A DNA stretch of 64,000 nt from Gonatopus flavifemur (GCA_018340375.1 JAFFJZ010000003.1:49259006-49323005), one strand, 5' to 3'; counted from the first letter of the stretch, positions 44,653 to 56,344 are shown. The notes: generated from the sequence alone by a model not told the origin. Program-made: numbers and translations.

Positions 44653-45949
44653 CAAGGGTGGATTGATAAGTTTCCGGCCTGACCAAGAAAAACAACGTTT
44701 TTAAGAATTTTTTTTTTTTTTATTTCTCAACATAATCTCCTCCAAGGCTGATACATTTCTCATAGCGGTGTTTTAGCCTAGTAATGCCATCTCTATAGAC
44801 TGATTCGTCAAGCTCCTCAAAATACCCATTTACAGCTTCGATTACTTCTTCATTGTCCGCAAATCTCTTACCGCCAAGCCATTTTTTGAGGTTAGGAAAC
44901 AGATAATAGTCACTCGGGGCTAGGTCTGGAGAGTAGGGAGGGTGCAGCATTAATTCAAACTTCAGATCGTTGATTTTAGCCATCGCAACGATTGACGTGT
45001 GCGCTGGTGCGTTATCGTGATGAAACAAGATTTTTTTCTTCGCCAGATGAGGTCGTTTAATTTTCACTTCGTGGCTCAAACGTTGCAATAAGTCTGCGTA
45101 GTATTGACCAGTGATAGTTTTACCCTTTTCAAGGTAATCAATGTATATAATACCTCTTGCATCCCAAAAAACAGTAGCCATAACCTTGTTCGCCGAAAAA
45201 ATTGTTTTTCCCTTCTTTGGAGTTGGTTCCCCTGGTCCAATCCACTGTTTAGACTGTTCTTTGGTTTCAGGAGTGTGGTGGTGGACCCAAGTTTCGTCAA
45301 CGGTTACGAATCGACGCAAAAATTCGCTTGGATTACGCTTATACAACGCCAAATTGGCGGTAGAAATGTTCTTTCGAATCAATTTTTGGTCGACTGTTAG
45401 CAAACGCGGCACCCATCTCTTGCACAGAGCTTTTCCATATACAAATGTTGGTGCAAAATATTTTGTACACGTTCATATGACATCTTACAGGTCTCAGCTA
45501 TCTCACGAACTTTTAATCTGCGATCTTTCAGCACTATTTGATGGATTTGTTCGATCATATCTGGAGTTGTGACCTCAATGGGGCGTCCTGAGCGAGGCTC
45601 ATCAGAGGTGCTCACACGACCCTTTTTAAACTCGGAAACCCACTGCCTCACGGTTGAATATGATGGGGAGGATGTCCCCAGTGTTGAGTCCATCTCTTCT
45701 TTAATTTCCTTCGGCGTTAACCCCTTCAAATAAAAGTATTTGATGACAGCACGATTTTCCAGCTTTTCCATTTTTACGAAAAACACAGAGGCGTCTTGGT
45801 CAGCGTGCTCTCAAAACTAAACTCACATGGCGATCGGACTGGAACTATAGCTACAAGCTATCTAAGGATGGTACTATAGAACGCCACCTCAAGGTAGGCC
45901 TAGTGGCGCCATCTCTTGGTCAGGCCGGAAACTTATCAATCCACCCTCG
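44653..45949 (-). mobile_element. mariner (DD34D) element
   Basis: 1297 bp, normal mariner length. Ends C(A/G)AGGGTGGATTGATAAG and complement; inverted repeats extend about 30 bp (to CCGGCCTGACCA). TA flanks at 44651-44652 and 45950-45951. The transposase is on the minus strand and has one frameshift. Confidence 0.93.
44720..45786 (-). pseudogene. mariner transposase, one frameshift
   Basis: The N-terminal frame (45786-45397) has the paired helix-turn-helix region, including [12 protein letters not shown] and the GRP linker (PRSGRP). The C-terminal frame (45412-44720) has the WVPRLL-type linker region and catalytic D (VTVDETWVHH), D (HHDNAPAH) and D (SPDLAPSDYYLF), the last two 34 residues apart: DD34D. 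The frames overlap around 45405, where an indel in CTGTGCAAGAGATGG shifts reading. Without it the protein would be about 350 aa, the normal size. Inactive as it stands. Confidence 0.9.
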
Positions 45950-46379
45950 TATATCCAACTACACGGAAAATTTTCACGAAATCAAACTGAATATCTCAGA
46001 TGATCTCTCTATAGAACAGCGAGAAAATCGGCGTGTTTTGAAAGGAGCGAAGGAATAACTTGAAAATCATGGAAAGAAGGTACAAATGGAGGCACATAAG
46101 CTCTATGTAGATGGATCGGCCTACGATGCGTGCACAGTAGGGCATCTTCTTGATGATCTTGATTTGATAACACAACAACGAGACAGTGAAGATGATGCGC
46201 AAAGTGTACATTCTCAAGACTCTGCTTCTTCTACGGTCAGTCTAAAGAGGGGTCGACCAAAGGGATCTCGAACCCACAGGAAAAAGATAAGGACGACTGG
46301 AAAATTACCATCTGTGCTGCCTCATTTGATTCTTGATCGCCCTGTCCAACACACAACACTTACAGGCGATACAAAATAG

Positions 46380-46850
46380 CCATCAAAGATATCAGCATCC
46401 AGGTCGCATAAAATAGTTTTCTGGAACTGCCATGGATATGACAATCTGTCAGACTTAGGTGAATATACAGCGGCAAACGACATTATATGTCTATGTGAAA
46501 CATGGCTGGTTTCACTCCCAGAAAGGATGACTTCAGGATCCCATCAGCACCGGTTCTTCTTTTCAGCAGCTATTGAAGAAGCCACTAGAGGTCGGGCTGA
46601 AGGAGGCCTACTGTTTTTGTTTAGATCATCGAACACCAAAGAACCACCACCACCCGCTGGATTTTCAGCGCAATGTTATCTTTCGTACAAAAGACAATTG
46701 TTATGTTTGAAAAGAGACTATACGTTGTTGGTGGTGCGTCTTCTATGTGATTTGTTAACCGGTGCTCTATTTGATTATCTGTACATGGGGAGCGGTTACC
46801 GAGCCAATGGCGTCTTAGCAAATTACGTTTACCTGTACGGCTCTTCATGA
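46380..46850 (+). pseudogene. LINE endonuclease N-terminal fragment
   Basis: The frame continuing after the ORF1 TAG reads KIVFWNCHG, ICLCETWL and GRAEGGLLFLF, the first conserved blocks of the AP-type endonuclease, with its Asn and Glu metal-binding positions. Similarity stops near 46630 and the remaining 70 codons are unrelated. No GDFN or SDH block follows. Confidence 0.78.
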
Positions 46851-47547
46851 CTCATCATTTAAACCGGCAAAATGGCTGTTACTCTTGCTTGTGAGTATTC
46901 GATTTGAAGGATAAACAGAGTTAATTTTTTTATTATCGTACAGAAAATGATGTTCTTTTATTATTGCAATGATCACATACAGGGACACTTACAAACACAT
47001 AAAAACACACGTATATATAGTTACTTTCCAATGAAATCGAATCGGTGAAGCAATTTGGCGCATAACTTGCTTGCAATTCCGTTATTAGTCCCTCCACTTC
47101 ATTCGATCTGACAACTTCCATCAGTTTCCATACAGATTATTATATCTTCCATTTACATTCCTAAATGTTTCGAATGATACCTCATCGGATATATCTCGAG
47201 ATAAGTTTTATCATTACAAACATTCTTTTTCGAAAAGAAGATATACTGAAAAAACACAAAACACAAATCATCTTCATAATGATGTTCGCAAATATTTCTT
47301 CTTGTTCCTGTTATGTTCTGTAGAGACCAGAAGACAAACTATTGAATAGTTCTTCTGTGTCACAAATTAGTAAATTGTATGCTTTTGTAAAATTAATTAT
47401 TTCCGCAAGCACTCAAACCTATAAGTCGTAGTATCTAAATGAGTATACAAGTGAATAACCCAAATAAGTATATCATAAGATCTTTTTTTTTTCTAAACTG
47501 TGTCATATAGAATTAAGTTATAGTCAATATTAGAGAAGCATAGGATA
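46640..47547. other. LINE 3' region, unresolved
   Basis: Sequence between the endonuclease fragment and the foldback. I see no RT motif. It contains a T run near 47486 and short hairpins (for example ACCACCACC..GGTGGTG, 46644-46737). Confidence 0.4.
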
Positions 47548-47549
47548 TA

Positions 47550-48686
47550 CAGGGTGGCGCAAAAGTCTGGGAACACCCCCATAACTTTTGAACGGGGCAC
47601 GATAATCGAGTTAAATTTTTTTCTATTCAAAGGAGGGATCAAGGGCTATCTTAACGGGTGACCTTGAGTTCCCCAGCCCTGTAGGGGGCGTTGGGGGCGG
47701 GGGGAACGGGGCGAAAATGTCAAATGAGATGGGGAGGCTTGTGATACGTCATTCGATAGGGTTTTCCAACCCGAATCCAGCGGTTTTTTGTTTTTCGGAA
47801 TCGGATCATTTTTCGCTGAGTTATCGTAATTTTGATACTCTGATGTGGCGAAGTCTGGAAACACCTCCACAACTTTTGGACGGGGCATGATAATTGGATC
47901 AAATTTTTTTCGAATCAGAGGTTATTTCTATCCCAATCTTGACATTCCCCAGAATCAACGACGTGGACGTGTCGGGAATCTGATTCCTTATGTGTGTAGT
48001 GTGTGTGTTGTTGTGTGAGTAGGTGTGTGTGGGTGGTTTTGTGTGATTGTGGGTGTGTGTGTGCGTGCATGTGTATGGGCGTCGGTGTGTGTGGGTATGG
48101 GTGGTTGTGTGTGGGTCGCACAGGCCCATACGACCTAACCACCCAGCCACCCCCACACACACCCACAATCCCACGCACAACCACACACACCGACACCCAC
48201 CTACACCCACACTCACCTCCTCACACACACACACACACACATGCACACACACACAAGGAATCAGGTTCCCGCCATGTCCACGCCGTTGATTCTGGGTAAT
48301 GCGAAGATTGGGATGAGAAAACCTCCGATTAAAAAAAAATTCGATGCAATTATCATGCCCCGTTCAAAAGTTATGGGGGTGTTTCCAGACTTTGCCACAT
48401 CGGAGTATTGAAATGACAATGACTCAGCAAAAAATGATCCGATTTCAAAAAACAAAGAATCGCTGCATTCGGGTTGAAAGCCCCTATCGAATGACGTATC
48501 ACAAGCCCTCCCGTCCCATTTGAGATTTTGACCTCCCTCCCCCTCTCATCGTCCCCTACAGGGCTGGGGAACTCAAAGTCCCCCGTTAAGATAGCCCTTG
48601 ACCCCTCCTTCAATTCAAAGAAAATTTGATCCAATTATCATGCCCCGTTCAAAAGTTATGGGGGTGTTCCCAGACTTCTGCTTTTG
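47550..48686. mobile_element. 1.1-kb foldback with GT/CA core
   Basis: The ends CAGGGTGGCGCAAAAGTCTG and CAGACTTCTGCTTTTG are inverted and flanked by TA (47548-47549 and 48687-48688). Arms of about 440 bp pair through CCATAACTTTTGAACGGGGC and GAGTTCCCCAGCCCTG. Within each arm the CTCCA(C)AACTTTTGGACGGGGCATG block occurs again, so the termini are duplicated. The loop 47990-48260 is a GT run on one side and CA run on the other. Confidence 0.82.
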
Positions 48687-48794
48687 TATATGAATGCGTA
48701 CTCAAACTGCATAAGTCGAACTCAATTGTATGAGGTTGTATGGGCTATGAGCCTGAGCAATAAAAGAGACACTTACAGGAATTTAATTTCACTC

Positions 48795-49627
48795 TTTTTG
48801 TTTTAGGTAGATCAAACTATTCCATCCCAAAATTCTACTGATGCTCTTCCCAGTACGTCACTGGAAAGGTTTTTCATAAAAACTATCACGCTGACTATTC
48901 CAATATCATATGCGCACATGATTGAACAAACTGTGAAAATGATAATAATCAACGTGATTATAGTTGTGTAGGACCCTTGACACATGGTTAGGGAAAATAA
49001 GGTAGCGTATAGTGTCAGTTTATTCTACACAACTATCTCTGAAAACTATCATTTATTTACAATATTTAAAATTTTACTTACTGTTTCAGATTCGAAGGCT
49101 GTTCGAAAGAGGTCCTCTGTGATACGTCCTGTCAATGAAGATCAAAGTCCAAGTCTGTGGATGGAAGAAGAATTGAATCTTTTATGAGTATGCGGTACTC
49201 GCGGTAGTTTGGTTATATATGATTCAAATTCCGCGGGTGCTGGTATTCTTAATCGATGCATACAACGATAACAAACATCCAGACAATGATCCTGCACGTC
49301 ATACTACTTCGCGGTCTTGATTCAGGGATTCCGCGGTATTCACGATTCTAATTCGCGGTTTTCGCGGTATTCGCGGTTCTAATTCGCGGTTTTCACGGTA
49401 TTCACGGTTCTAAGTCGCGGTTTTCACGAATTGGAAGTACTAAACAGATCATATGTATGACGTTTGCATGATGTCATCTTTGTATTCTAACAAGTATAAC
49501 TCGTGTTACGTCCACGTTATACTCTCGTTACATTCGAAATCAAAATTTGGAATAATTCTACACTGAGTGGTTGCAAAATTCAGTTGAAATCTTCATCAAA
49601 CTTATCCATCAAAGTTTAGTAACTATA
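48795..49627. repeat. Right arm of second inverted repeat, middle part
   Basis: Reverse complement of about 41882-42738, including the GCGGTTTTCGCGGTATTCGC tandem block (49310-49430). Interrupted at 49627 by the DD41D element. Confidence 0.82.
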
Positions 49628-51603
49628 CAGGGCGTCCCATTTGAAACAGGACAGCTGAATAACCCTTCAGGGAATGGAGGGGGAAAAAAATTGTTCAGAT
49701 AAAAGTTGTAGGGTACGAAGGGGGCCATAAGATGGTAACCTGAGGTCAATTTTGAGCATAATTGATGGTCAAAGTATGTTTTTTCAAATGGAAAACCCCA
49801 CGTTCGACCTCAGAAATGGAAAGAGCGGAAAATTTTACGTCCGAATATGTTAACATATCAGGTCATTTAGAGGTCATTTGAAGGTCAAAAAACCATATTC
49901 TATGGATTTTCACGGAAAACCCTCAAACGAGTTGTTTCTCTGACCAAAGTTATTAAAGTTAAAGTGAAACCCCACGTTTCGACCTTGAATTGAAAGTAAA
50001 CAGAACTGACCTTCAGAGTTTATTCTTCATATCAGTACGAAAATGATCATTAAGAAGTTTTCATCGTTTACGGTGTAAGTGCGGGTTCAAAATGGTTTAT
50101 TCACCTAACGAAATGTGTTGATATTTTGATGATCTTGGGTGTGTGTCGCGGAGTGTATCAAAGAGCGTCACGATTGTACAGAGAGCGGTTTGGAGATCGG
50201 CAGCATCATCCTTCTCCAGAAGTCATTCGCCAAGTTGAAAGAAATTGTCGACAAGGAAGGATTGGTCAACGCCGAAACAATCAAGGTTCCAACTTTAACG
50301 ACCCTCGATGCGTTGCTGTTTCAGCAATGATACACATGAATCCTTATGTTAGTTTACGTGATATTGAACGCGATTTGGGTATTCCACGCAGCACGGCAAA
50401 CAGAATTCTGTAAGCTGCTCAATATCATCCGTACCACATCACACTGACCCAAGAATTATCTCAACAAGATATGCAGAATCGGGTTAACTTTTGCCATTGG
50501 GCTTTACAGAGGTTGAACGAAGCGCCCGATTTCTTTCGATATGTTCTTTTCAGTGATGAATCAACGTTTCAAAGTACTGGCTTGTTAAATCGTCACAATA
50601 GCCATTATTGGTCAGCGCAAAACCCGCACTGGACTCAACAAGTTGATCATCAGCATCGGTGGAGTATAAATGTTTGGTGTGGAATTCTAGACAATCAAGT
50701 TATTGGCCCGTATTTTTTTGATGGACCTGTTAACGGTCCTAATTATCTACAGTTTTTACAGAATGAATTACCAGTTCTCATAGAAGATGTGACATTAGCA
50801 ACTAGGCAGAGGATGTGGTATCAGTAAGACGGTGCACTACCACACTTTGCTCGATGTGTGAGGGATTATCTAAATATCCGGCAAGATCTCCTGATCTCAC
50901 CCCTCTAGATTTTTATTCGTGGGGTTACGTCAAAAATGTCGTTTATACCAACCGACCAACAACACCTGTGGATCTACAACAACGCATCAGATACGCAATT
51001 GCGAATATTCGTGCAGAAGTTTTTCAGTCTGTTCTTGGAAACTTTCGACGCCGGCTGGAGTTATGTATTGAAGTAAATGGTGGTCAATTCGAACATATCC
51101 TGCAATGCGCGTGTCTTACCCGTCAACGGATTTGTGCCATCTGTAATTATAAAACGACGAACTGGAAAAATAAATAATTTTTTAATTATTGTTTCGAATT
51201 CGGCATTCATTATCGTTCTCAAGGTCGAATTCAAGGTCGAAACGTGGGGTTTCACTTTAACTTTGATAACTTTGGTCAGAGAAACAACTCGTTTGAGGCT
51301 TTTCCGTGAAAATCCATAGAAAATGGTTTTTTGACCTTCAAATGACCTCTAAATGACCTGATATGTTAACATACTCGGACGTAAAATTTTCCGCTCTTTC
51401 CATTTCTGAGGTCGAACGTATGGTTTTCCGTTTAAAAAAACATACTTTGCCCATCAATTATGCTCAAAATTGACCTCAAGGTCAAATTCAAGGTCACCAT
51501 CTTATGGCCCCCTTTGAACCCTACAACTTTTATCTAAACAATTTTTTTCCCCTCCATTCCCTGAAGAGTTACTCAGCTGTCCTGTTTCAAATGGGACGCC
51601 CTG
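49628..51603 (+). mobile_element. DD41D transposon, copy 1 (deleted)
   Basis: Ends CAGGGCGTCCCATTTGAAAC and complement; TA on both sides (49626-49627 and 51604-51605); the left large arm shows the uninterrupted TA near 41882-41890. Terminal inverted repeats are about 370 bp. It is nearly identical to 54321-56342 but has an extra A near 50115 that disrupts the transposase start and a deletion of about 50 bp near 50878. Confidence 0.9.
50098..51114 (+). pseudogene. DD41D transposase, copy 1
   Basis: Pieces at 50126-50413, 50471-50827 and 50815-51177 match the copy at 54798. Lesions: a frameshift near 50115, TAA at 50411-50413 after NRIL, TAA at 50825-50827 after MWYQ (immediately before the second catalytic aspartate), and a deletion near 50878 that removes the region just before PARSPDL. 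First aspartate block (LFSDESTF) and third block (PDLTPLDFY) remain. Inactive. Confidence 0.9.
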
Positions 51604-51605
51604 TA

Positions 51606-51772
51606 CATCATCAATACAAGTTAAATTTATTATCTTAGCTTCACGAATATAAACTGTACACGTTAAAAATACTTTGTTCTTTGAATATCAACCAATTCTC
51701 GGACCGATTGAATAGTATGGATAGGATAGTATTTGTAGGTAGGTTGTCGAACTTCAAGGAAACTTTTCTGCA
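51606..51772. repeat. Right arm of second inverted repeat, outer end
   Basis: Reverse complement of 41717-41880 (GACAACCTACCTACAAATAC and complement); marks the outer boundary of the structure. Confidence 0.8.
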
Positions 51773-51915
51773 AGAGGGTAAAAAACGAAGATACGATTGA
51801 AGCCAAGTTGACTCTTAAATTTTTCAAGTTTCGCAATAAATCGTGAAAGTGTGTCCCTTGGAAGGTTCCACGGAGTCTTTTGTAAGGAATTAACGTTCAA
51901 AATCTCTTTTCAACG
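51770..51915. repeat. Diverged fragment of the 305-bp repeat
   Basis: TGCAAGAGGGTAAAAAACGA, CGCAATAAATCGTGAAAGTG and GTCCCTTGGAAGGTTCCACG match the unit duplicated at 35423-36040 with many changes. Confidence 0.7.
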
Positions 51916-53231
51916 GAAAGTTTTCTCAAATTATTTCCTTTGCTATGCTTGAATATGTTCTAAATGTTCGATCAAACTGGTCTGTAATTCTTTGGTGCTA
52001 AGTAACGATGTGATTTGATATTCAATGTCAACACAGATGTAATAATTTGGAGATGCCATGCCTCATTGATATTGGTTCAAACATTTATCACAAACCTGTG
52101 TAGGATATTTCAACATTTCCTCCTTTTTGGAAAATGTAATGAGCTCCTTGCAACATGCAGAACAATAAAAAGTATATTTAATCACTCCTTCCGGTGGATC
52201 AAACTCGCATACGCAAACCATTTCTGAAAACTATCACGGACAGAATTTTGATGAACTCAGGTAAATGTTCGTTCCCCATTCCGCACTCGTGATACTGTAT
52301 CCGGATACGCACAGATAGCACAATCTTTCCAAAAGAGTTCATATAAGATACAATGTATTTATATAGTGCTATTTTAGAACTCTTGTGCTATCTGAGGATC
52401 CATGTATATCCTTGCAACGAGAACCCTCTCTCATATGAAACCCATATAGACCCTGATATGATTCCATTCGGGCCCCAGTCTGGTTTTTGTCAGACCTTGA
52501 TCCGGTTTCCATCCGATTTTTCAACAGGAAAACTAGCCCGGGTAGGACAATTTTTGGACATCGATCTGAATCCAGCGTGACTATGTCGAATTGACATCGA
52601 TATCGACAACTCATCACTGATCTTTTCACACTAGGATGTTACACTTCGATGCAGACACAATAATACGTATGTAGAAAATACAAAATTAGATGAATATTTT
52701 TCAGCATATTATTTTATGTTTACCGTTTATATATTCCTACTTTGTTCTAATCAATGTTCGAAATACTTTAAAAAATGTTTAATTGTGTTATTTATCAGCT
52801 AGCACACAATAATTCCAAATGAATTATAAAAAAAAACTGTTCCAGAACTTTTTCGGAATACAAAGAGGCCACATAGCACTCTTTATCCAAAAGATATCTC
52901 CAGAAATTATTGCCTATACTACAATACGTCAGTTCAGAAAGGATTCATGAGGAATTCAAATGGGATTCGAAGAATTCATTATGAATCCTAAACAATCCTT
53001 CTCGAGCTCCTGCGCTGTATGGGTAAGAAGTCTCATGCAACACGAAAGGATGTATTTTAAAAGTCCTAGTTTCTGTTTTAGCTTCTCGAAGATATATTTA
53101 GGAACGTTTAAAAGCCAAAGACAGAACCAAAGTTTTTTTTGTGTAAAAGACAACCACACAGCATTTGAGTTCTAAAATATGTCTCGAACTTGATTCAAGA
53201 AATCTTATGCAGTACGAGAAGATACAATCTC
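51916..53231. other. Mostly unassigned; one small palindrome
   Basis: CAGATAGCACAA at 52312 and TTGTGCTATCTG ending at 52394 form an 83-bp hairpin that may be a small MITE. Around 52865-53160 the words CACATAGCACT, GCGCTGTATGGG and CACACAGCAT suggest remains of CCCATACAGC-type MITEs, but I could not pair the ends. No gene seen. Confidence 0.45.
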
Positions 53232-53935
53232 CATCCCTGGAACTTTTTGCAAATAGAACCCGGATGAACCCGGAACGAATTCCAATTGAAACTTATAAAT
53301 GAATTTCGGTAATCGATTCCCGTGTTATTCCCGGATGCACCCGAATGCTTATCCGTTTGGAGCTTCGCAGTTCCCAGCTACCACCTACATAGACCCGTAT
53401 AGAATACCTATTCCCGAAAATTTTCTCAGATAGGATGGAGATAAATCTAGAACGGATCTCGATTGGAACTTATGAATGAATTTCGGTGACCAGTTCACGT
53501 ATCACTCCCGAATGAACCCGAATTCACATTCGTTTCGAACTTCACCGTTCCCGGCCACTACCCGGATAGACCCGTATACGAACTCTATTCCAGGGAATTC
53601 TCCCGATTAAGACCGGGATAAACTCGGAATGAATCCCGATTAGGACTTATCAATGAATTTGGATGACCAATTTCCGTGTTATTCCTGGATGAACCCGGAT
53701 ACATATCCATTTTAAGCTTTGTAGTTCCCGGCTCCTACCCGGATGAACCCGTATAGAAAACCTATCCCCGGCAATTTCCCCAGATAGGATCCGGATAAAC
53801 CCAGAACGAATCCAGATTGGAACTTATGCATGAATTCTGGTGACCATTTCCCGCATCACTCCCGAATGAGCCCGAATACATGATTGTTTCGAGCTCCGCC
53901 GTTCCCAGTCACTACCTGGTGTAACGTCCCACCAT
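53232..53935. repeat. Satellite-like array, 177-bp period, four units
   Basis: ACTTAT(A/G/C)(A/C)AT and surrounding sequence starts at 53291, 53468, 53645 and 53822, exactly 177 bp apart each time. The units share CCCGTGTTATTCCCGGATGA-like and TTCCCGGC..ACCCGGATAGACCCGTATA blocks but are perhaps 75-80% identical by eye. No length drift between units despite this divergence. Confidence 0.85.
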
Positions 53936-54320
53936 AAAAAGTTTTCCATATTTTATCATGACGATCGTTTTCCCCAGGAATATAAATTTTTCCATGAAAA
54001 AATACCATACATTACTGTTTTTATCAAATTTCTCCATGGAATGATCAGTATTATGATTATTACCTCATAAATGCCCCCATAAGAGAAGTATGATTCATAA
54101 AGAAATTATTATTAAATATTCTTTATAATTATTTTTCACTATTGATTTGTGATGACTTCTTAACACATATGATAATCATTTTTATACATGTTCAATGATA
54201 TTTGTGGTACACAATATTATTATCATACAAGGTACCTATAATTTTGTCCTAATGAAGAATGAAATTATGAAATTTATTCGATTAATTCTTATATACACAT
54301 GTAGGATACATGTAGGGACA
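53936..54320. other. No gene seen
   Basis: AT-rich flank between the 177-bp array and the second DD41D element. Confidence 0.45.
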
Positions 54321-56342
54321 CAGGGCGTCTCATTTGAAACAGGACAGCTGAATACCTCTTCAGGGAATGGAGGGGGAAAAAAATTGTTCAGATAAAAGTT
54401 GTAGGGTTCGAAGGGGGCCATAAGATGGTGACCTTGAATTTGACCTTGAGGTCAATTTTGAGCATGATTGATGGTCAAAGTATGTTTTTTCAAATGGAAA
54501 ACCCTACGTTCGACCTCAGAAATGGAAAGAGCGGAAAATTTTACGTCCGAATATGTTAACATATCAGGTCATTTAGAGGTCATTTGAAGGTCAAAAAACC
54601 ATTTTCTATGGATTTTCACGGAAAACCCTCAAACGAGTTGTTTCTCTGACCAAAGTTATTAAAGTTAAAGTGAAACCTCACGTTTCGACCTTGAATTGAA
54701 AGTAAACAGAACTGACCTTCAGAGTTTATTCTTCATATCAGTACGAAAATGATCATTAAGAAGTTTTCATCGTTTACGGTGTAAGTGTGGGTTCAAAATG
54801 GTTTATTCACCTAACGAATGTGTTGATATTTTGATGATCTTGGGTGAGTGTCGCGGAGTGTATCAAAGAGCGTCACGATTGTACAGAGAGCGGTTTGGAG
54901 ATCGGCAGCATCATCCTTCTCCAGAAGTCATTCGCCAAGTTGAAAGAAATTGTCGACAAGGAAGGATTGGTCAACGCCGAAACAATCAAGGTTCCAACTT
55001 TAACGACCCTCGATGCGTTGCTGTTTTAGCAATGATACACATGAATCCTTATGTTAGTTTACGTGATATTGAACGCGATTTGGGTATTCCACGCAGCACG
55101 GCAAACAGAATTCTGTAAGCTGCTCAATATCATCCGTACCACATCACACTGACCCAAGAATTATCTCAACAAGATATGCAGAATCGGGTTAACTTTTGCC
55201 ATTGGGCTTTACAGAGGTTGAACGAAGCGCCCGATTTCTTTCGATATGTTCTTTTCAGTGATGAATCAACGTTTCAAAGTACTGGCTTGTTAAATCGTCA
55301 CAATAGCCACTATTGGTCAGCGCAAAACCCGCACTGGACTCAACAAGTTGATCATCAGCATCGGTGGAGTATAAATGTTTGGTGTGGAATTCTAGACAAT
55401 CAAGTTATTGGCCCGTATTTTTTTGATGGACCTGTTAACGGTCCTGATTATCTACAGTTTTTACAGAATGAATTACCAGTTCTCATAAAAGATGTGACAT
55501 TAGCAACTAGGCAGAGGATGTGGTATCAGTAAGACGGTGCACTACCACACTTTGCTCGATGTGTGAGGGATTATCTAAATATCCTTTGCCCCAATCGTTG
55601 GATTGGTCGAGGTGGATTTGTACTGTGGCCAGCAAGATCTCCTGATCTCACCCCTCTAGATTTTTATTTGTGGGGTTACGTAAAAAATGTCGTTTATACC
55701 AACCGACCAACAACACCTGTGGATATACAACAACGCATCAGATACGCAATTGCGAATATTCGTGCAGAAGTTTTTCAGTCTGTTCTTGGAAACTTTCGAC
55801 GCCGGCTGGAGTTATGTATTGAAGTAAATGGTGGTCAATTCGAACATCTCCTGCAATAAGTGTGTCTTACCCGTCAACGGATTTGTGCCATCTGTAATTA
55901 TAAAACGACGAACTGGAAAAATAAATAATTTTTTCATTATTGTTTCAAATTTGGCATTCATTATCGTTCTCAAGGTCGAAACGTGGGGTTTCACTTTAAC
56001 TTTGATAACTTTGGTCAGAGAAACAACTCGTTTGAGGCTTTTCCGTGAAAATCCATAGAAAATGGTTTTTTGACCTTCAAATCACCTCTAAATGACCTGA
56101 TATGTTAACATATTCGGACGTAAAATTTTCCGCTCTTTCCATTCCTGAGGTCGAACGTAGGGTTTTCCATTTGAAAAAACATACTTTGACCATCAATCAT
56201 GCTCAAAATTGACCTCAAGGTCAAATTCAAGGTCACCATCTTATGGCCCCCTTCGAACCCTACACTTTTATCTGAACAATTTTTTTCCCCCTCCATCCCC
56301 TGAAGAGTTATTCAGCTGTCCTGTTTCAAATGGGACGCCCTG
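54321..56342 (+). mobile_element. DD41D transposon, copy 2 (full length)
   Basis: 2022 bp; ends CAGGGCGTCTCATTTGAAAC and the complement ending GGGACGCCCTG. The right flank is TA (56343-56344); the left flank is CA, probably a mutated TA. Terminal inverted repeats are about 370 bp with repeated AGGTCA/TGACCT words. It carries one transposase-like frame broken by two TAA codons. Confidence 0.9.
54798..55859 (+). pseudogene. DD41D transposase, copy 2, two in-frame stops
   Basis: A single reading frame of about 353 codons apart from TAA at 55116-55118 (after NRIL) and TAA at 55530-55532 (after MWYQ). The N-terminal helix-turn-helix region starts at MVYSPNECVDIL. Catalytic positions: D in LFSDESTF, D in the DGALPH block immediately after the second stop, and D in PDLTPLDFYLWG, 41 residues later. 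The second stop takes the place where the intact relative at 19322 has histidine (WYQHDG). Both stops occur in copy 1 at identical codons. Confidence 0.9.
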
Positions 56343-56344
56343 TA

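Larger units (their letters stand above)
44145..46379 (+). pseudogene. LINE ORF1, split by mariner
   Basis: Codons from 44145 encode a long coiled coil (about residues 1-105) then an RRM-like domain (KEREKNIIVYNV, RNVYRLGRVLGNRPVLV). The mariner with its TA duplicate is 1299 bp, a multiple of three, and the frame resumes in register at 45950 (ISDDLSIEQRENRRVL). It then meets TAA near 46054, continues in the same frame from about 46057 as a polar, basic tail (KRGRPKGSRTHRKK), and ends in TAG at 46377-46379. ORF1 proteins of this type bind element RNA. Two lesions at least: the insertion and the TAA. Confidence 0.82.
44054..48779 (+). mobile_element. Internally deleted LINE with nested insertions
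   Basis: Flanked by AATT(C/T)AAT(C/T)TCACTC at 44039-44053 and 48780-48794, a 15-bp target duplication with two mismatches. It has a 5' leader, an ORF1-like frame, the beginning of an endonuclease, and a 3' region ending AATAAAAGAGACACTTACAGG without a poly(A). Reverse transcriptase is absent. A mariner (44653-45949) and a foldback (47550-48686) are inserted in it. Confidence 0.82.

Noticed and set aside
47899..48299. Overlapping His/Thr- and Val/Cys-rich open frames
   Set aside because: They are translations of GT/CA simple repeat in the loop of a foldback element.
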